Of a stretch of DNA of 64,000 bases, positions 43,180 through 51,716 are shown in pieces (within the stretch, counting starts at the first letter, position 1; the number at the start of each line of letters is the position of its first letter). The translations under genes were made by a program, and so were the position numbers. Source of the DNA: CAZFGK01 sp964518635 (GTDB taxonomy: Bacteria; Zixibacteria; MSB-5A5; GN15; FEB-12); NCBI GenBank assembly GCA_964518635.1, contig CAZFGK010000013.1:1-64000 (forward strand), read 5' to 3'. Under the pieces are notes generated by a model, which was not told the origin of the DNA, made no database searches, and saw nothing but the letters and a program-made list of their open reading frames with translations.

Positions 43180-45015
43180 ATGTTTCGTTACAGCTTGCAG
43201 CTTTTCGGGATTACCGTTTTTGCCCTCGGCTTGATCTATTTTGCGGCCCCCGGGGAAGCGAGTCAGACGACGGATAACTCTCCAAATCCGTACATGGCTG
43301 AAATGGAGCAGATGTACGCGGCGGATACCCTGCACATCGATCTCTCCGAAAAAGGGAAACCGATCTCAACCGGCGCGACGAAGAAGCCGTCCCTTGATGA
43401 ATTCCTCAAGCAAGTCAATAAGCTCTCACAGGTGGCAGTGACTGTCAACCATGAGTACATGGAAGAAGTCGATGTCGAGAAGATGGTCCAGGCAGGGATC
43501 AACGGAATGCTTCAGGATCTTGACCGTTTCTCGGTTCTCATGGAAAAATCGAGCTACGACGCCCTGATGGAGAGCACCTCCGGTCATTACAGCGGACTTG
43601 GGATGGTGATCGATCAACGGGACGGACAGATCATGATCAGCTCCCCGATGGAAGGAACCCCTGCATTTCGTAAGGGGCTTCGCGCCGGAGATCTTATCAT
43701 TCAGATCGAAGGAAAATCGACCAAAGGGATGACCACCAGTGACGCCTCCAAGCTGATGCGTGGCCCGGAAGGGACACCGGTCAACCTGACCATTCAGCGT
43801 GAAGGTCTGACTGAGCCAATCGACTTCGAGATTACCCGTGCCAATATCACACTGAAATCAGTGAACTATTCTGGTGTTGTTCCGGGCACAAATGTCGGGT
43901 ATGTACGTCTTTCCAGATTCGCCGAAGAGACCAGTCATGAACTGCGTGAAGCGATTTCGGCATTGAATGAACAGAATGTCTCCGGACTGATTTTCGATCT
44001 TCGCTCCAACGGTGGCGGCTTGCTAGATCAGGCGAAAGAGACCGCCGAGCTGTTTGTAAAAGAAGGGTCCCGTCTTGTTTCGACCAAGGGGCAAGACCCG
44101 CAATCAGAGCGAGTCTATGTCTCCGAGCGCCCCCCGCTCTTTTCAGATAAGCCGATGATCGTTCTTGTCGATGAGGGGACTGCTTCGGCATCAGAAATTG
44201 TTGCTGGTGCATTGCAGGATTGGGATCGTGCCCTGATTGTCGGCAATACCACTTTTGGCAAAGGGCTGGTTCAACAGGTTTTCAACCTCACCAATGACGG
44301 CAAAACCGCAGTCAAGCTGACAACCGGCAAGTATTACACGCCAACCGGTCGCTGCATTCAGCGTCCTGATCGTCAGAGCAAAGATGGCTCAGTTGTTCAG
44401 TCGGGTGACGAAGAGGAACTGGAAGAACCGGATTCACTCGGGACGGAGAAACGGGAAATCTACTACACCAATGGCGGACGAGTTGTCTATGGTGGTGGCG
44501 GAATTGTCCCGGATGTTACCCTTGACCGTGAAACATGGGAAGCGATTGAGATCAACCTTGAACGGAAATCTCTCTTCTTCGATTTCGCAGTCAAGTATGT
44601 CGCCGAGCATCCTGATGTCTCTCCTGCTTCCTTTACGCTGCAGGATGCGGATGTCGCGCGCTTCCGTGGTTTCATCAAAGAAAAGAAATTTGAGTACAAG
44701 ACCGCCCTCGAAAATGAACTGGAATCACTGAAGAAGACTGCCAAGGAAGAAAAGAAAGAAGAACTCTTTGCTCCGTCGATTGCCGAGATTCAAAAACTGA
44801 TCGACAAGCAGAAAGAGGCGGATTTCACTGCCAGCGAAGATTACATTCGACGCGCCCTTACCCGCGAAATACTCTCCGCTATCGGTGGAGAACGTGGAGT
44901 CTACGAACAGCAGATTTTGAAGAACGACAAAGGTGTGCTGGAAGCAATTCGCCTTCTCACTAAGCCGGGTGAATACACACGGACGATCAAAGAAGGTGTT
45001 CGCAAGCAGGGTTAA
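43180..45015 (+). CDS. ctpA: Carboxy-terminal processing peptidase (S41, CtpA/Prc type)
   Basis: From the ATG at 43180 (GGAGAG upstream) the product is 611 aa: an N-terminal signal/anchor (QLFGITVFALGLIYFAA), a PDZ domain (about 165-250, YSGLGMVIDQRDGQIMISSPMEGTPAFRKGLRAGDLII) and the S41 domain with SNGGGLLDQAKE, the catalytic Ser in VDEGTASASEIVAGALQ and Lys in GNTTFGKGLVQ. The C-terminal region (about 440-611) is a charged helical extension (LKKTAKEEKKEELFAPS), longer than in most CtpA. It cleaves periplasmic proteins near their C-termini. The gene is followed by a bidirectional terminator. Confidence 0.94.
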   Translation: MFRYSLQLFGITVFALGLIYFAAPGEASQTTDNSPNPYMAEMEQMYAADTLHIDLSEKGKPISTGATKKPSLDEFLKQVNKLSQVAVTVNHEYMEEVDVEKMVQAGINGMLQDLDRFSVLMEKSSYDALMESTSGHYSGLGMVIDQRDGQIMISSPMEGTPAFRKGLRAGDLIIQIEGKSTKGMTTSDASKLMRGPEGTPVNLTIQREGLTEPIDFEITRANITLKSVNYSGVVPGTNVGYVRLSRFAEETSHELREAISALNEQNVSGLIFDLRSNGGGLLDQAKETAELFVKEGSRLVSTKGQDPQSERVYVSERPPLFSDKPMIVLVDEGTASASEIVAGALQDWDRALIVGNTTFGKGLVQQVFNLTNDGKTAVKLTTGKYYTPTGRCIQRPDRQSKDGSVVQSGDEEELEEPDSLGTEKREIYYTNGGRVVYGGGGIVPDVTLDRETWEAIEINLERKSLFFDFAVKYVAEHPDVSPASFTLQDADVARFRGFIKEKKFEYKTALENELESLKKTAKEEKKEELFAPSIAEIQKLIDKQKEADFTASEDYIRRALTREILSAIGGERGVYEQQILKNDKGVLEAIRLLTKPGEYTRTIKEGVRKQG

Positions 45016-45049
45016 TTGCCCAGCAAGCACGAACATTTTTACTTACAAA

Positions 45050-45086
45050 AGAAAGCACTCTTCTAAAGAAGAGTGCTTTTCTTTTT
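45050..45086. terminator. Bidirectional terminator between the S41 peptidase and a lipoprotein gene
   Basis: AAAGCACTCTTC (45052-45063) and GAAGAGTGCTTT (45068-45079) form a perfect 12-bp stem with loop TAAA. T-rich stretches follow on both strands, so it can end both convergent transcripts. Confidence 0.92.
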
Positions 45087-45102
45087 GGAATGTGTCTGAA
45101 TG

Positions 45103-45573
45103 CTACTTCGTACTGTCGGGAAGTTTCCCTGTCGCCATACCGCTGGTGTCGTTATCAAATCGCTTCAATAGCCAGAGCGAATCGGTTAATGCAAAGGTCA
45201 GCACCAGAGGTCGAGGTTGCAGATCAGCAGTATCTACCATCGCGCAGTCAACTCGTGCTCGATTCGCCGTGTACGCTATTCGTACATCAGCAAGACGGCC
45301 AAACGAAAACTCCCCATTTGATCCATAGGCGAAGCGCAGTAGAGAGTCTGAACTGAGTCCGGCATCCAGCAATTCTACCGACGAGACCGAATCAATCGCT
45401 GCTCGATTCGACTGCTTCATGGCGTTCTGAAGTTTCAAGACTTGCGCACGAATTGCCGGAATATGATCACGTGACGGAGGAGCCGTATCTTTCATACAGC
45501 TTATTCCCGCAAGCAACGACGCAAACGCGAGAAGCAATAGCGGAGAATGAATCCTGCTTCGGCGGAGATTCAC
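45103..45573 (-). CDS. Small exported protein of unknown function
   Basis: The 156-aa product begins with a GTG directly after the stop of the previous gene and has a hydrophobic signal (SPLLLLAFASLLAGISC). The Cys could be lipidated, but the residues before it (GIS) are an atypical lipobox. The mature part is a single small domain (SVELLDAGLSSDSLLRFAYGSNGEFSFGRLADVRIAYTANRARV) ending in a strand-rich part. No family recognised. It is probably cotranscribed with the large exported protein upstream on its strand. Confidence 0.6.
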   Translation of the reverse strand: MNLRRSRIHSPLLLLAFASLLAGISCMKDTAPPSRDHIPAIRAQVLKLQNAMKQSNRAAIDSVSSVELLDAGLSSDSLLRFAYGSNGEFSFGRLADVRIAYTANRARVDCAMVDTADLQPRPLVLTFALTDSLWLLKRFDNDTSGMATGKLPDSTK

Positions 45574-46995
45574 TTACTTCCCCTTCGGCTTGAGAGTCAA
45601 TTTGTAGTGCTGATTAACTGAGGGTGTAATCGTCCCCGCCTTCACCAGACGATTGGTCGTTGCAGTAGCGACCAGATTCCAGAACCAATAACGAACTGCT
45701 TCGGTCGGCTGCAACGATGCCTCTCCCATAAGGGCTTCGAATTTCTTCTCGTAGCCAACGATAAACGCTCGCGGCTCTCTCTCAAAAAAGGCCATCACCG
45801 GTGTCAGGAGCTGGGCGTCGAAAACATACGTCTCAGCGATCTCTTCTGATGGAAATCTCCAAGATGGATGATCCATGAGGTTTTTCGTTGCCGCCATATC
45901 ATTCGGACAGCTGACTTCCGGGACCCGACCTCCGAATTGTATTTCATACGCGCCTGAAGAAGTATTCAGATTGAAATATTGCGAGCCGTTCAGGAATTCT
46001 CCCCCTGCTACGGCGCAGAGATATTTCGGGTTTCTGCTTTCACAAGGATCATTGCGTTCAAGCAGTCCAACTGGCCCCTGGGGGGAGATAAATCGCTGAC
46101 CAAGATTCGTCCAGAGAGCCATGGCCGTGACCAATGGGTAGGTAAAGTAGAGAACCTGCCCACCTCCCATGAAATCATTGGAGTCTTTCAGGAGGGAACC
46201 GGATTTGACCAGACTATCTCGAAGTTTTGGCAAACCAGCGAGACTTTTCGTCACGGATCGAGCCAGTTCAACTGAGAGAGAGTCAGCGAGAAGGCGTGCT
46301 TTCTCGGCGGTCTCTTCACGAACGAGAGGAAAGGTAAGGCGGGTGACACCGTCTTTTCGAACAAATACTCCCATATCGGTCAGACTATCGATCAATTGCT
46401 GAACCGTCGTGCTATCCGCAGTCGTTCGCCTCGCGATCTCTCCGACTTCGATATCTTCATCTACCATTTGCAACAGAATGTGACAGAGCTCATTGTCGAA
46501 CATGCGGCTATTAGTGACAAACGGCGGAAAGCTGAGCTTGCGGTTTAGATACGGTTCCATCACTCTGGGTTGATGAAACTGAAGGGTGATCGGCTGCTGA
46601 AAGACTCGTTGCGATTCGATCAGGGCATCCAACGTATCGAAGACATCGTAGACGTTAAATTCGACGGTGGCCTTTCCAAAGTTTCCGGGGACTTCGATTT
46701 TCGTCACTACCGGCAGTTTCGCTTCCGGCTCAAGCAGAACGTGACGACGTGTCGAACGAACCGGGTTCATGTAGACACCCTCGAATCTGATGGTCGTCAC
46801 AATCGCCAAAAAGCGAAGATAGTCGCTCTTGTTCTCGACCACGAATGAGGCGTTCTGCCTCCCCCATTTTGGAATCGGGATGTCGAGATCAGTGATGATT
46901 ATGTCGGTCGGTTCCTGCGCACTCAAATTGGATGAAGACAGAAAACCGAACGTCAACAGAGCAAGGATAATGGTCGAAAAAATGCTTCGTTTCAC
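45574..46995 (-). CDS. Exported protein with a winged-helix-like segment, unknown function
   Basis: The 473-aa product starts with GTG and a signal peptide (MKRSIFSTIILALLTFGFLSSSNLSAQ). Residues about 25-150 look like a beta-sandwich (PKWGRQNASFVVENKSDYLRF). Residues about 185-240 read like a winged helix-turn-helix (DEDIEVGEIARRTTADSTTVQQLIDSLTDMGVFVRKDG), surprising in an exported protein. The remainder has conserved-looking Trp, Cys and Tyr but no motif I know. A GGGAG lies 10 nt before the start. It is followed immediately by the small exported gene. Function unknown. Confidence 0.65.
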   Translation of the reverse strand: MKRSIFSTIILALLTFGFLSSSNLSAQEPTDIIITDLDIPIPKWGRQNASFVVENKSDYLRFLAIVTTIRFEGVYMNPVRSTRRHVLLEPEAKLPVVTKIEVPGNFGKATVEFNVYDVFDTLDALIESQRVFQQPITLQFHQPRVMEPYLNRKLSFPPFVTNSRMFDNELCHILLQMVDEDIEVGEIARRTTADSTTVQQLIDSLTDMGVFVRKDGVTRLTFPLVREETAEKARLLADSLSVELARSVTKSLAGLPKLRDSLVKSGSLLKDSNDFMGGGQVLYFTYPLVTAMALWTNLGQRFISPQGPVGLLERNDPCESRNPKYLCAVAGGEFLNGSQYFNLNTSSGAYEIQFGGRVPEVSCPNDMAATKNLMDHPSWRFPSEEIAETYVFDAQLLTPVMAFFEREPRAFIVGYEKKFEALMGEASLQPTEAVRYWFWNLVATATTNRLVKAGTITPSVNQHYKLTLKPKGK

Positions 46996-47039
46996 TGGAT
47001 ACAGACTCCCACAGTTTTAAGTGACATCCCTTGTACACG

Positions 47040-48137
47040 CTACGCCGCCTGAGGATGACGAGCGGCCAATTGCCCACAGGCGGCGTCAATATCCAGGCCG
47101 CGGCTCTTTCGAACCGTCACGGCAGGAGTATAGGGGTAGAGTTGCTGGGCAAACCAGTCGACTTTTTCATCCGACGGACGCGCAAAACCAAGCCCCTGAA
47201 TCGGATTGTAGGCGAGCAGGTTGATCTTGCAGGGGATCCCATGAATAAGATTGATCAACGCGCGAGCATCGGCCGCACTGTCGTTGAAATGATCGAACAC
47301 AATATACTCGAACATGACCCGATTGCCCGTTGTCTCGGCGTAGTAGCGAATTGACTCCATGAGCTTCTCCAGCCCGAAGGTATCAGCGACGGGCATCAGG
47401 ATTTTTCGTTTCTCCTGCGTCGCGGCATGTAAGGAGAGAGCGAGACGACTTTTCAGACCTGATTCTGCCAGTTTTCTGATTTTCGGAGTAATTCCGGAGG
47501 TCGAGATCGTAATCCTCTTCGCGGCAAAATTGAAGGCGAGACTATCGGAGAGAATCCGAATCGACTCGATGACTGCGTCGTAATTGTGAAGCGGCTCCCC
47601 CATCCCCATAAAGACGATATTAGTAAAAGCGTCATCTCCAAATTGATCCCTGAGATGAACCACCTGACCGAGAATCTCTCCTACGGTCAGATTCCGCAAA
47701 AGCCCCATCGTTCCTGTGGCACAAAAACGACAGGCAAGGGCACAGCCGGACTGGCTGGAGATACAGAGAGTTCGACGGCCGCCATCGGGAATAAGCACAC
47801 TCTCGATCGGTTTCCCGTCGGCAAGGCGAAAGAGATACTTGCGTGTTCCGTCCGTAGAGACCTTTTCCTGTTCCAGGGCGAGTCTGCTGATAGAAAAGTG
47901 CTCAGTCAGTCGTTGACGTAGCGGCTTGCTCAGGTCGGTCAGATTGTCAAACGACCGAGCACGGTTGTAGTAGACCCAGTGGTAGACCTGCTTGGCGCGA
48001 TACTTCGGCTCCCCCCACTCGGTGAGAAGGGTTTCAAGCTCGGCAAGCGTCCAACCGACGAGATCAGTACTCCCAAAGGCAAATGAGTCAGGTTGCGAGA
48101 TTTCCACGATAGGCGGAATGTACGACCGAATGTCCAT
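47040..48137 (-). CDS. rlmN: Dual-specificity 23S rRNA / tRNA adenine C2-methyltransferase RlmN
   Basis: This radical-SAM enzyme methylates C2 of A2503 in 23S rRNA and A37 in some tRNAs. From the ATG at 48137 it is 365 aa. The 4Fe-4S motif CALACRFC (CxxxCxxC) lies near 115-122 and the methyl-carrying Cys in the C-terminal block GLDIDAACGQL. GGRRTLCISSQSG and GMGEPLHNYDAV are typical. The frame is open beyond the ATG, but that extension runs antisense across tRNA-Pro (giving GVRGFEPPTSCSQSKRATGL) and is an artefact. Confidence 0.96.
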   Translation of the reverse strand: MDIRSYIPPIVEISQPDSFAFGSTDLVGWTLAELETLLTEWGEPKYRAKQVYHWVYYNRARSFDNLTDLSKPLRQRLTEHFSISRLALEQEKVSTDGTRKYLFRLADGKPIESVLIPDGGRRTLCISSQSGCALACRFCATGTMGLLRNLTVGEILGQVVHLRDQFGDDAFTNIVFMGMGEPLHNYDAVIESIRILSDSLAFNFAAKRITISTSGITPKIRKLAESGLKSRLALSLHAATQEKRKILMPVADTFGLEKLMESIRYYAETTGNRVMFEYIVFDHFNDSAADARALINLIHGIPCKINLLAYNPIQGLGFARPSDEKVDWFAQQLYPYTPAVTVRKSRGLDIDAACGQLAARHPQAA

Positions 48138-48211
48138 TTCGCAACTTCCCTGCGGTTTAAAGGATTTCAGGCTTACGAGGGGTGAATTTCGGGCTGAATC
48201 GGATTGCTTCG

Positions 48212-48241
48212 TTGACCAGCAGGCATGTTTGGGGGTATCTT
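48212..48241 (+). promoter_or_regulatory. Putative promoter for tRNA-Pro
   Basis: TTGACC (48212-48217) and TATCTT (48236-48241) are spaced by 18 bases and end about 11 bases before the tRNA, the right distance for a tRNA gene promoter. It lies inside the divergent leader of rlmN. Confidence 0.5.
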
Positions 48242-48251
48242 GCTTTTGAAA

Positions 48252-48325
48252 CGGGGTGTGGCGCAGTCCGGTAGCGCGCTTGCTTTGGGAGCAAGATGTC
48301 GGAGGTTCGAATCCTCTCACCCCGA
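48252..48325 (+). tRNA. tRNA-Pro (anticodon TGG)
   Basis: Acceptor CGGGGTG pairs with CACCCCG; the anticodon stem CTTGC/GCAAG encloses TTTGGGA with anticodon TGG. The T-arm GGAGGTTCGAATCCTCT is canonical. It is 74 nt with no encoded CCA. The C at position 1 fits proline tRNA. Confidence 0.95.
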
Positions 48326-48355
48326 AATTTTTCAAATGAAGGAGTTCACTTAAAA

Positions 48356-48586
48356 ATGCTCTTCCCTACTTCGGGTCAGCGAAAGTTTCTTCCATTTGCC
48401 GCTGGTCTTCTCTTTCTCGGCCTTACCTTTTTGAATTATAGTCGAATCGACAGCACCTCCCTGTCCGTGTCTGACACAATGGTCAGTTTCATTCCTCAGA
48501 CCATGATCTCAGCAATTCTCTTCCTCTCGATCCTGTACTTTGTTCGCCGAGTATCAGGTCGCAAGAGCAATCCTGCTCGTTCGTGA
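48356..48586 (+). CDS. Small membrane protein of unknown function
   Basis: A 76-aa product starting at the ATG at 48356, with two hydrophobic segments (FLPFAAGLLFLGLTFLNY and MISAILFLSILYFV) and a basic C-terminus (RRVSGRKSNPARS), suggesting a two-helix membrane protein. AAGGAG lies 11 nt upstream. The end overlaps the start of the rRNA methyltransferase gene (GTGA), a sign that it is translated. No family recognised. Confidence 0.6.
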   Translation: MLFPTSGQRKFLPFAAGLLFLGLTFLNYSRIDSTSLSVSDTMVSFIPQTMISAILFLSILYFVRRVSGRKSNPARS

Positions 48587-49800
48587 TTAGCACAATTTAT
48601 TCTTGTCCTGTACTCCATCTCAAGCCGGGGAAAGAAACTATCCTCCTGCAGCGACATCCCTGGATATTTTCAGGTGCGCTTGAGAGATTTGATCAGATTG
48701 CGCATGGATCAGTATGCCACCTCGCGACTGAAACTGGTGAGATAGCGGCCACCGGAACATTTTCTAATCGTGGCGGGATTGCGTTTCGAGTATTTGACTG
48801 GTCGACAGTCTCTCTTGATACCGAGTGGATGGAGCAGAAAATCAAGCTGGCTCACCGTCGCCGAGAGCTTCTTGGTCTTGCAGGTAAAATGCAGTCGCCG
48901 AACAAATCCGGCTATCGAATCGTCCACGCGGAAGCAGATTCACTTCCAGGGATCATTATCGATCGATACGCGGATACCCTTGTTATTCAACTATCTACTG
49001 CCGGAGCGGATGGGCTTCGCCAGACCATTCTCGACGCCCTTCAATCTCTCTTTCTCCAGTGCAATATAGTTGAGCGATCAGACTCCCATTCTCGCACGTC
49101 AGAGGGGCTCCCTGCGAATTGCACCACTCATTCTATCAGATCGAGTGAGACTGATCTTTCAGAAGTCTGCTTCGAACAGGATGGGATGAGATTTCTTGCC
49201 CATCCATTAACCGGACAGAAAACTGGCTTCTATCTGGATCAACGAGACCTGCGAGTGGCTCTACGCAATCTCTCTCGCGGAAGGCGAGTCCTCAATCTCT
49301 TCTCCTATACTGGCACACTTGGGCTCGCAGCTGCGCTTGGTGGGGCAAGTTCGGTGCATCATGTCGATGCCAGTACTGATTCTCTCGAATTTGTAAGAAA
49401 GCACTGGGAATTGAATGAGTGCGAAACAGCTTTTTCCATAGAAACCGCTGACATATTCCAGTGGCTTGGGCAATCGACCCATGAATCGTACGACATGGTC
49501 ATCCTCGATCCTCCGGCGTTGATCAAATCACAAAAAGATGCGGAAAGCGGACAACGTGGCTATCATTTTCTGAATCGGGCGGCGATGCGTCTTCTCTCTC
49601 CGGATGGAATCATAGTTTCATCAAGTTGCTCACAGTATTTCAGTCAGGATGATCTGATGACCACCATTCGTCGCTCGACACAACAGAATCTGCGGGAGGC
49701 CGACCTCCTTGCAGTCGTACATCAGTCGGCTGATCATCCAAGGTCACTCTACTTTTCAGAATCTGACTATCTTTGCTCACTGACTTGTGTCATACGATAA
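48583..49800 (+). CDS. rlmI: RlmI-type 23S rRNA cytosine methyltransferase (PUA + SAM domains)
   Basis: The 405-aa protein has an N-terminal PUA domain (LKPGKETILLQRHPWIFSGALER), a central linker domain and a Rossmann SAM-binding domain with RVLNLFSYTGTLGLAAALGGAS, a catalytic-region DMVILDPPAL and SSCSQYFSQDDL. E. coli RlmI makes m5C1962 in 23S rRNA; the target here is assumed by family. It starts with a GTG that overlaps the stop of the small membrane gene. An extra variable stretch (about 155-195, ERSDSHSRTSEGLPANC) is inserted. Confidence 0.9.
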   Translation: MISTIYSCPVLHLKPGKETILLQRHPWIFSGALERFDQIAHGSVCHLATETGEIAATGTFSNRGGIAFRVFDWSTVSLDTEWMEQKIKLAHRRRELLGLAGKMQSPNKSGYRIVHAEADSLPGIIIDRYADTLVIQLSTAGADGLRQTILDALQSLFLQCNIVERSDSHSRTSEGLPANCTTHSIRSSETDLSEVCFEQDGMRFLAHPLTGQKTGFYLDQRDLRVALRNLSRGRRVLNLFSYTGTLGLAAALGGASSVHHVDASTDSLEFVRKHWELNECETAFSIETADIFQWLGQSTHESYDMVILDPPALIKSQKDAESGQRGYHFLNRAAMRLLSPDGIIVSSSCSQYFSQDDLMTTIRRSTQQNLREADLLAVVHQSADHPRSLYFSESDYLCSLTCVIR

Positions 49801-49908
49801 AAAAAACGTGATTCATCTTCCTGATTGACGACGGAATCATGTTAAGTCATACTACCCCCATCACATTGCCATTCCATCATTGAATGAAATAAGGATACAG
49901 AAGTAGCC

Positions 49909-50550
49909 GTGGAATTTCTGCAAGCAGCAATCGATCTCTTTTTGCATCTGGATGACCACCTGGCCAATCTGATCAGCCAGTATGGAGTCTGGACCTACGC
50001 GATTCTTTTTCTGGTGATTTTTTGCGAAACCGGACTGGTGGTGACCCCATTTTTACCCGGCGACTCACTTCTCTTTGCAGCGGGGGCGTTCGCGGCGACT
50101 GGTTCACTTAATATTTTCATTCTGTTTGCTCTGTTGATCATAGCAGCGATTCTGGGAGATGCGGTCAACTATGCGATCGGAAAACGTCTCGGTACAAAAC
50201 CGTTCGACAACCCAAAGTCGAAAATTTTCAAACGAGAATATCTCGACAAGACTCACGCTTTCTATGAAAAATATGGCGGGAAGACCATCATCATGGCGAG
50301 ATTCCTCCCTATCGTGCGAACCTTCGCTCCATTCTTGGCGGGGGTTGGATCCATGACCTACTCGAAGTTCGCAATGTACAACGTTTCCGGGGCCTTCCTT
50401 TGGGTTCTGGTTTGTGCGGGTGGGGGATTTCTCTTCGGTAACCTCCCGTTCGTGAAAGAGAATTTTTCACTGGTCATCCTTGCGATCATTATCATCTCGG
50501 TTCTTCCTGCGGTGTTTGAAATCATCAAAGCGCGACGAGAGAGGAAGTAG
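49909..50550 (+). CDS. DedA-family membrane protein
   Basis: The 213-aa protein has the SNARE-associated/DedA fold: helices around ETGLVVTPFLPGDSLLFAAGAFA and the conserved KTIIMARFLPIVRTFAPFLAGVGSMTYSKF block, with the basic Arg residues of known DedA proteins. Family members help recycle undecaprenyl phosphate or phosphatidylethanolamine across the inner membrane and support membrane energetics. It starts with GTG. Stand-alone gene. Confidence 0.92.
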   Translation: MEFLQAAIDLFLHLDDHLANLISQYGVWTYAILFLVIFCETGLVVTPFLPGDSLLFAAGAFAATGSLNIFILFALLIIAAILGDAVNYAIGKRLGTKPFDNPKSKIFKREYLDKTHAFYEKYGGKTIIMARFLPIVRTFAPFLAGVGSMTYSKFAMYNVSGAFLWVLVCAGGGFLFGNLPFVKENFSLVILAIIIISVLPAVFEIIKARRERK

Positions 50551-50668
50551 TCCTTTCATTGTATTTCATCAGCCGACAGACTGAATCGGCGGACTATTGG
50601 ACTTCCAAAAATTCAGATGACGAACCACATATCAGTGCTCTATCTTTCCTTGAAATGAAATACATCAC

Positions 50669-50742
50669 GCTCCCGTAGCTCAGTTGGATAGAGCATCTGC
50701 CTTCTAAGCAGAGGGTCACTGGTTCGAATCCAGTCGGGAGTA
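50669..50742 (+). tRNA. tRNA-Arg (anticodon TCT)
   Basis: Acceptor GCTCCCG pairs with CGGGAGT (one G-U pair); the anticodon stem TCTGC/GCAGA encloses CTTCTAA with anticodon TCT, reading AGA and AGG. T-arm CTGGTTCGAATCCAG. It is 74 nt with no encoded CCA and lies between DedA and the SbtA-like gene. Confidence 0.95.
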
Positions 50743-50762
50743 GAGTATCAGAATAGGATGAC

Positions 50763-51716
50763 GTGACCGATCTCTTTCTTCACAATCTCCTCTCAGCGCC
50801 TGTTCTGAGCTTCTTTCTCGGTGTCCTCGCGGTTCGGATCAAGAGCGATCTTCGCATTCCCAAGGTCCTCTACATTGGCATCTCGATTTATCTGCTCTAT
50901 GCGATCGGCATCAAAGGGGGTGCCGCTCTCGCCACGACAACCTTTGAAGCAATAGCCATCCCCGCACTGGTGACTCTGGCTCTGGGGCTCATCACCCCTC
51001 TGGTGGCGTTTTTTATCGCGTTCCTGTTATTCAAATTCAGCCGCGAGGATGCTGCCGCCCTAGCCGCGCATTACGGATCAGTCTCGGCGGTGACCTTCAT
51101 GGCGACCCTCGCTCTATTGGGAACCACCGGCATTGCATACGAGGGATACCTCCCTGCCCTCCTTGCTATACTAGAAATTCCTGCGATTGCAGTTGCACTG
51201 TTGCTAGTTCGTTCAACACCGACCAGTGGCTGGCTTTCGGCCTTGCGAGAAATTATGTCGCTCAAGAGTGTGCTTCTGCTGTTCGGTGGTCTTGTGGTCG
51301 GTTTTTTCATCGGTACGGACGGAATGCAAAAGGTCGCGCCATTTTTCATCGATCCCTTCTATGGAATACTGACCTTCTTCTTGCTGGAGCTTGGTGTTGT
51401 AGCAGGTGCGAGAATTGGAGATTTGCGCCAGCGAGGCGTGTCGCTTCTCATGTTCGGACTGTGCGTCCCACTTCTCAATGGAATACTTGGCATTGTCGCG
51501 GGAAATCTGAGCGGACTTTCAGTAGGGGGAACGACCGTGCTGGCGGTGATGGCATCAAGTGCGTCCTACATCGCCGCGACTGCTGCTGTTCGCGTCTCGA
51601 TCCCCAATGCGAATCCGGGATATTATCTGACTTCTGCTCTGGTGATTACGTTTCCATTTAATATTTCAATCGGGATTCCGTTGTATCTCTGGCTGGCGAG
51701 AGTGATACATGCGTAA
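50763..51716 (+). CDS. SbtA-like sodium-dependent bicarbonate transporter family protein
   Basis: The 317-aa membrane protein has about ten hydrophobic helices and the signature blocks of the SbtA/DUF897 superfamily: PVLSFFLGVLAVRIKSDLRIPK, LYAIGIKGGAAL, EDAAALAAHYGSVSAVTF near the transport site and ASSASYIAATAAVRVSIPNANPGYYLTSALVITFPFNI. Cyanobacterial SbtA imports bicarbonate with sodium, gated by the PII-like SbtB. No SbtB gene follows here; instead an exported DUF3298-like gene overlaps its last 8 bases. Substrate in this organism is not certain. Start is GTG. Confidence 0.87.
   Translation: MTDLFLHNLLSAPVLSFFLGVLAVRIKSDLRIPKVLYIGISIYLLYAIGIKGGAALATTTFEAIAIPALVTLALGLITPLVAFFIAFLLFKFSREDAAALAAHYGSVSAVTFMATLALLGTTGIAYEGYLPALLAILEIPAIAVALLLVRSTPTSGWLSALREIMSLKSVLLLFGGLVVGFFIGTDGMQKVAPFFIDPFYGILTFFLLELGVVAGARIGDLRQRGVSLLMFGLCVPLLNGILGIVAGNLSGLSVGGTTVLAVMASSASYIAATAAVRVSIPNANPGYYLTSALVITFPFNISIGIPLYLWLARVIHA

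Noticed and set aside
42993..43277. 94-codon frame upstream of the S41 peptidase
   Set aside because: Overlaps the peptidase start in another phase and degenerates into low-quality sequence; noted only as a possible decayed frame.
48138..48335. N-terminal extension of RlmN (GVRGFEPPTSCSQSKRATGL)
   Set aside because: This is the classic false translation of a tRNA complement; tRNA-Pro lies at 48252-48325.
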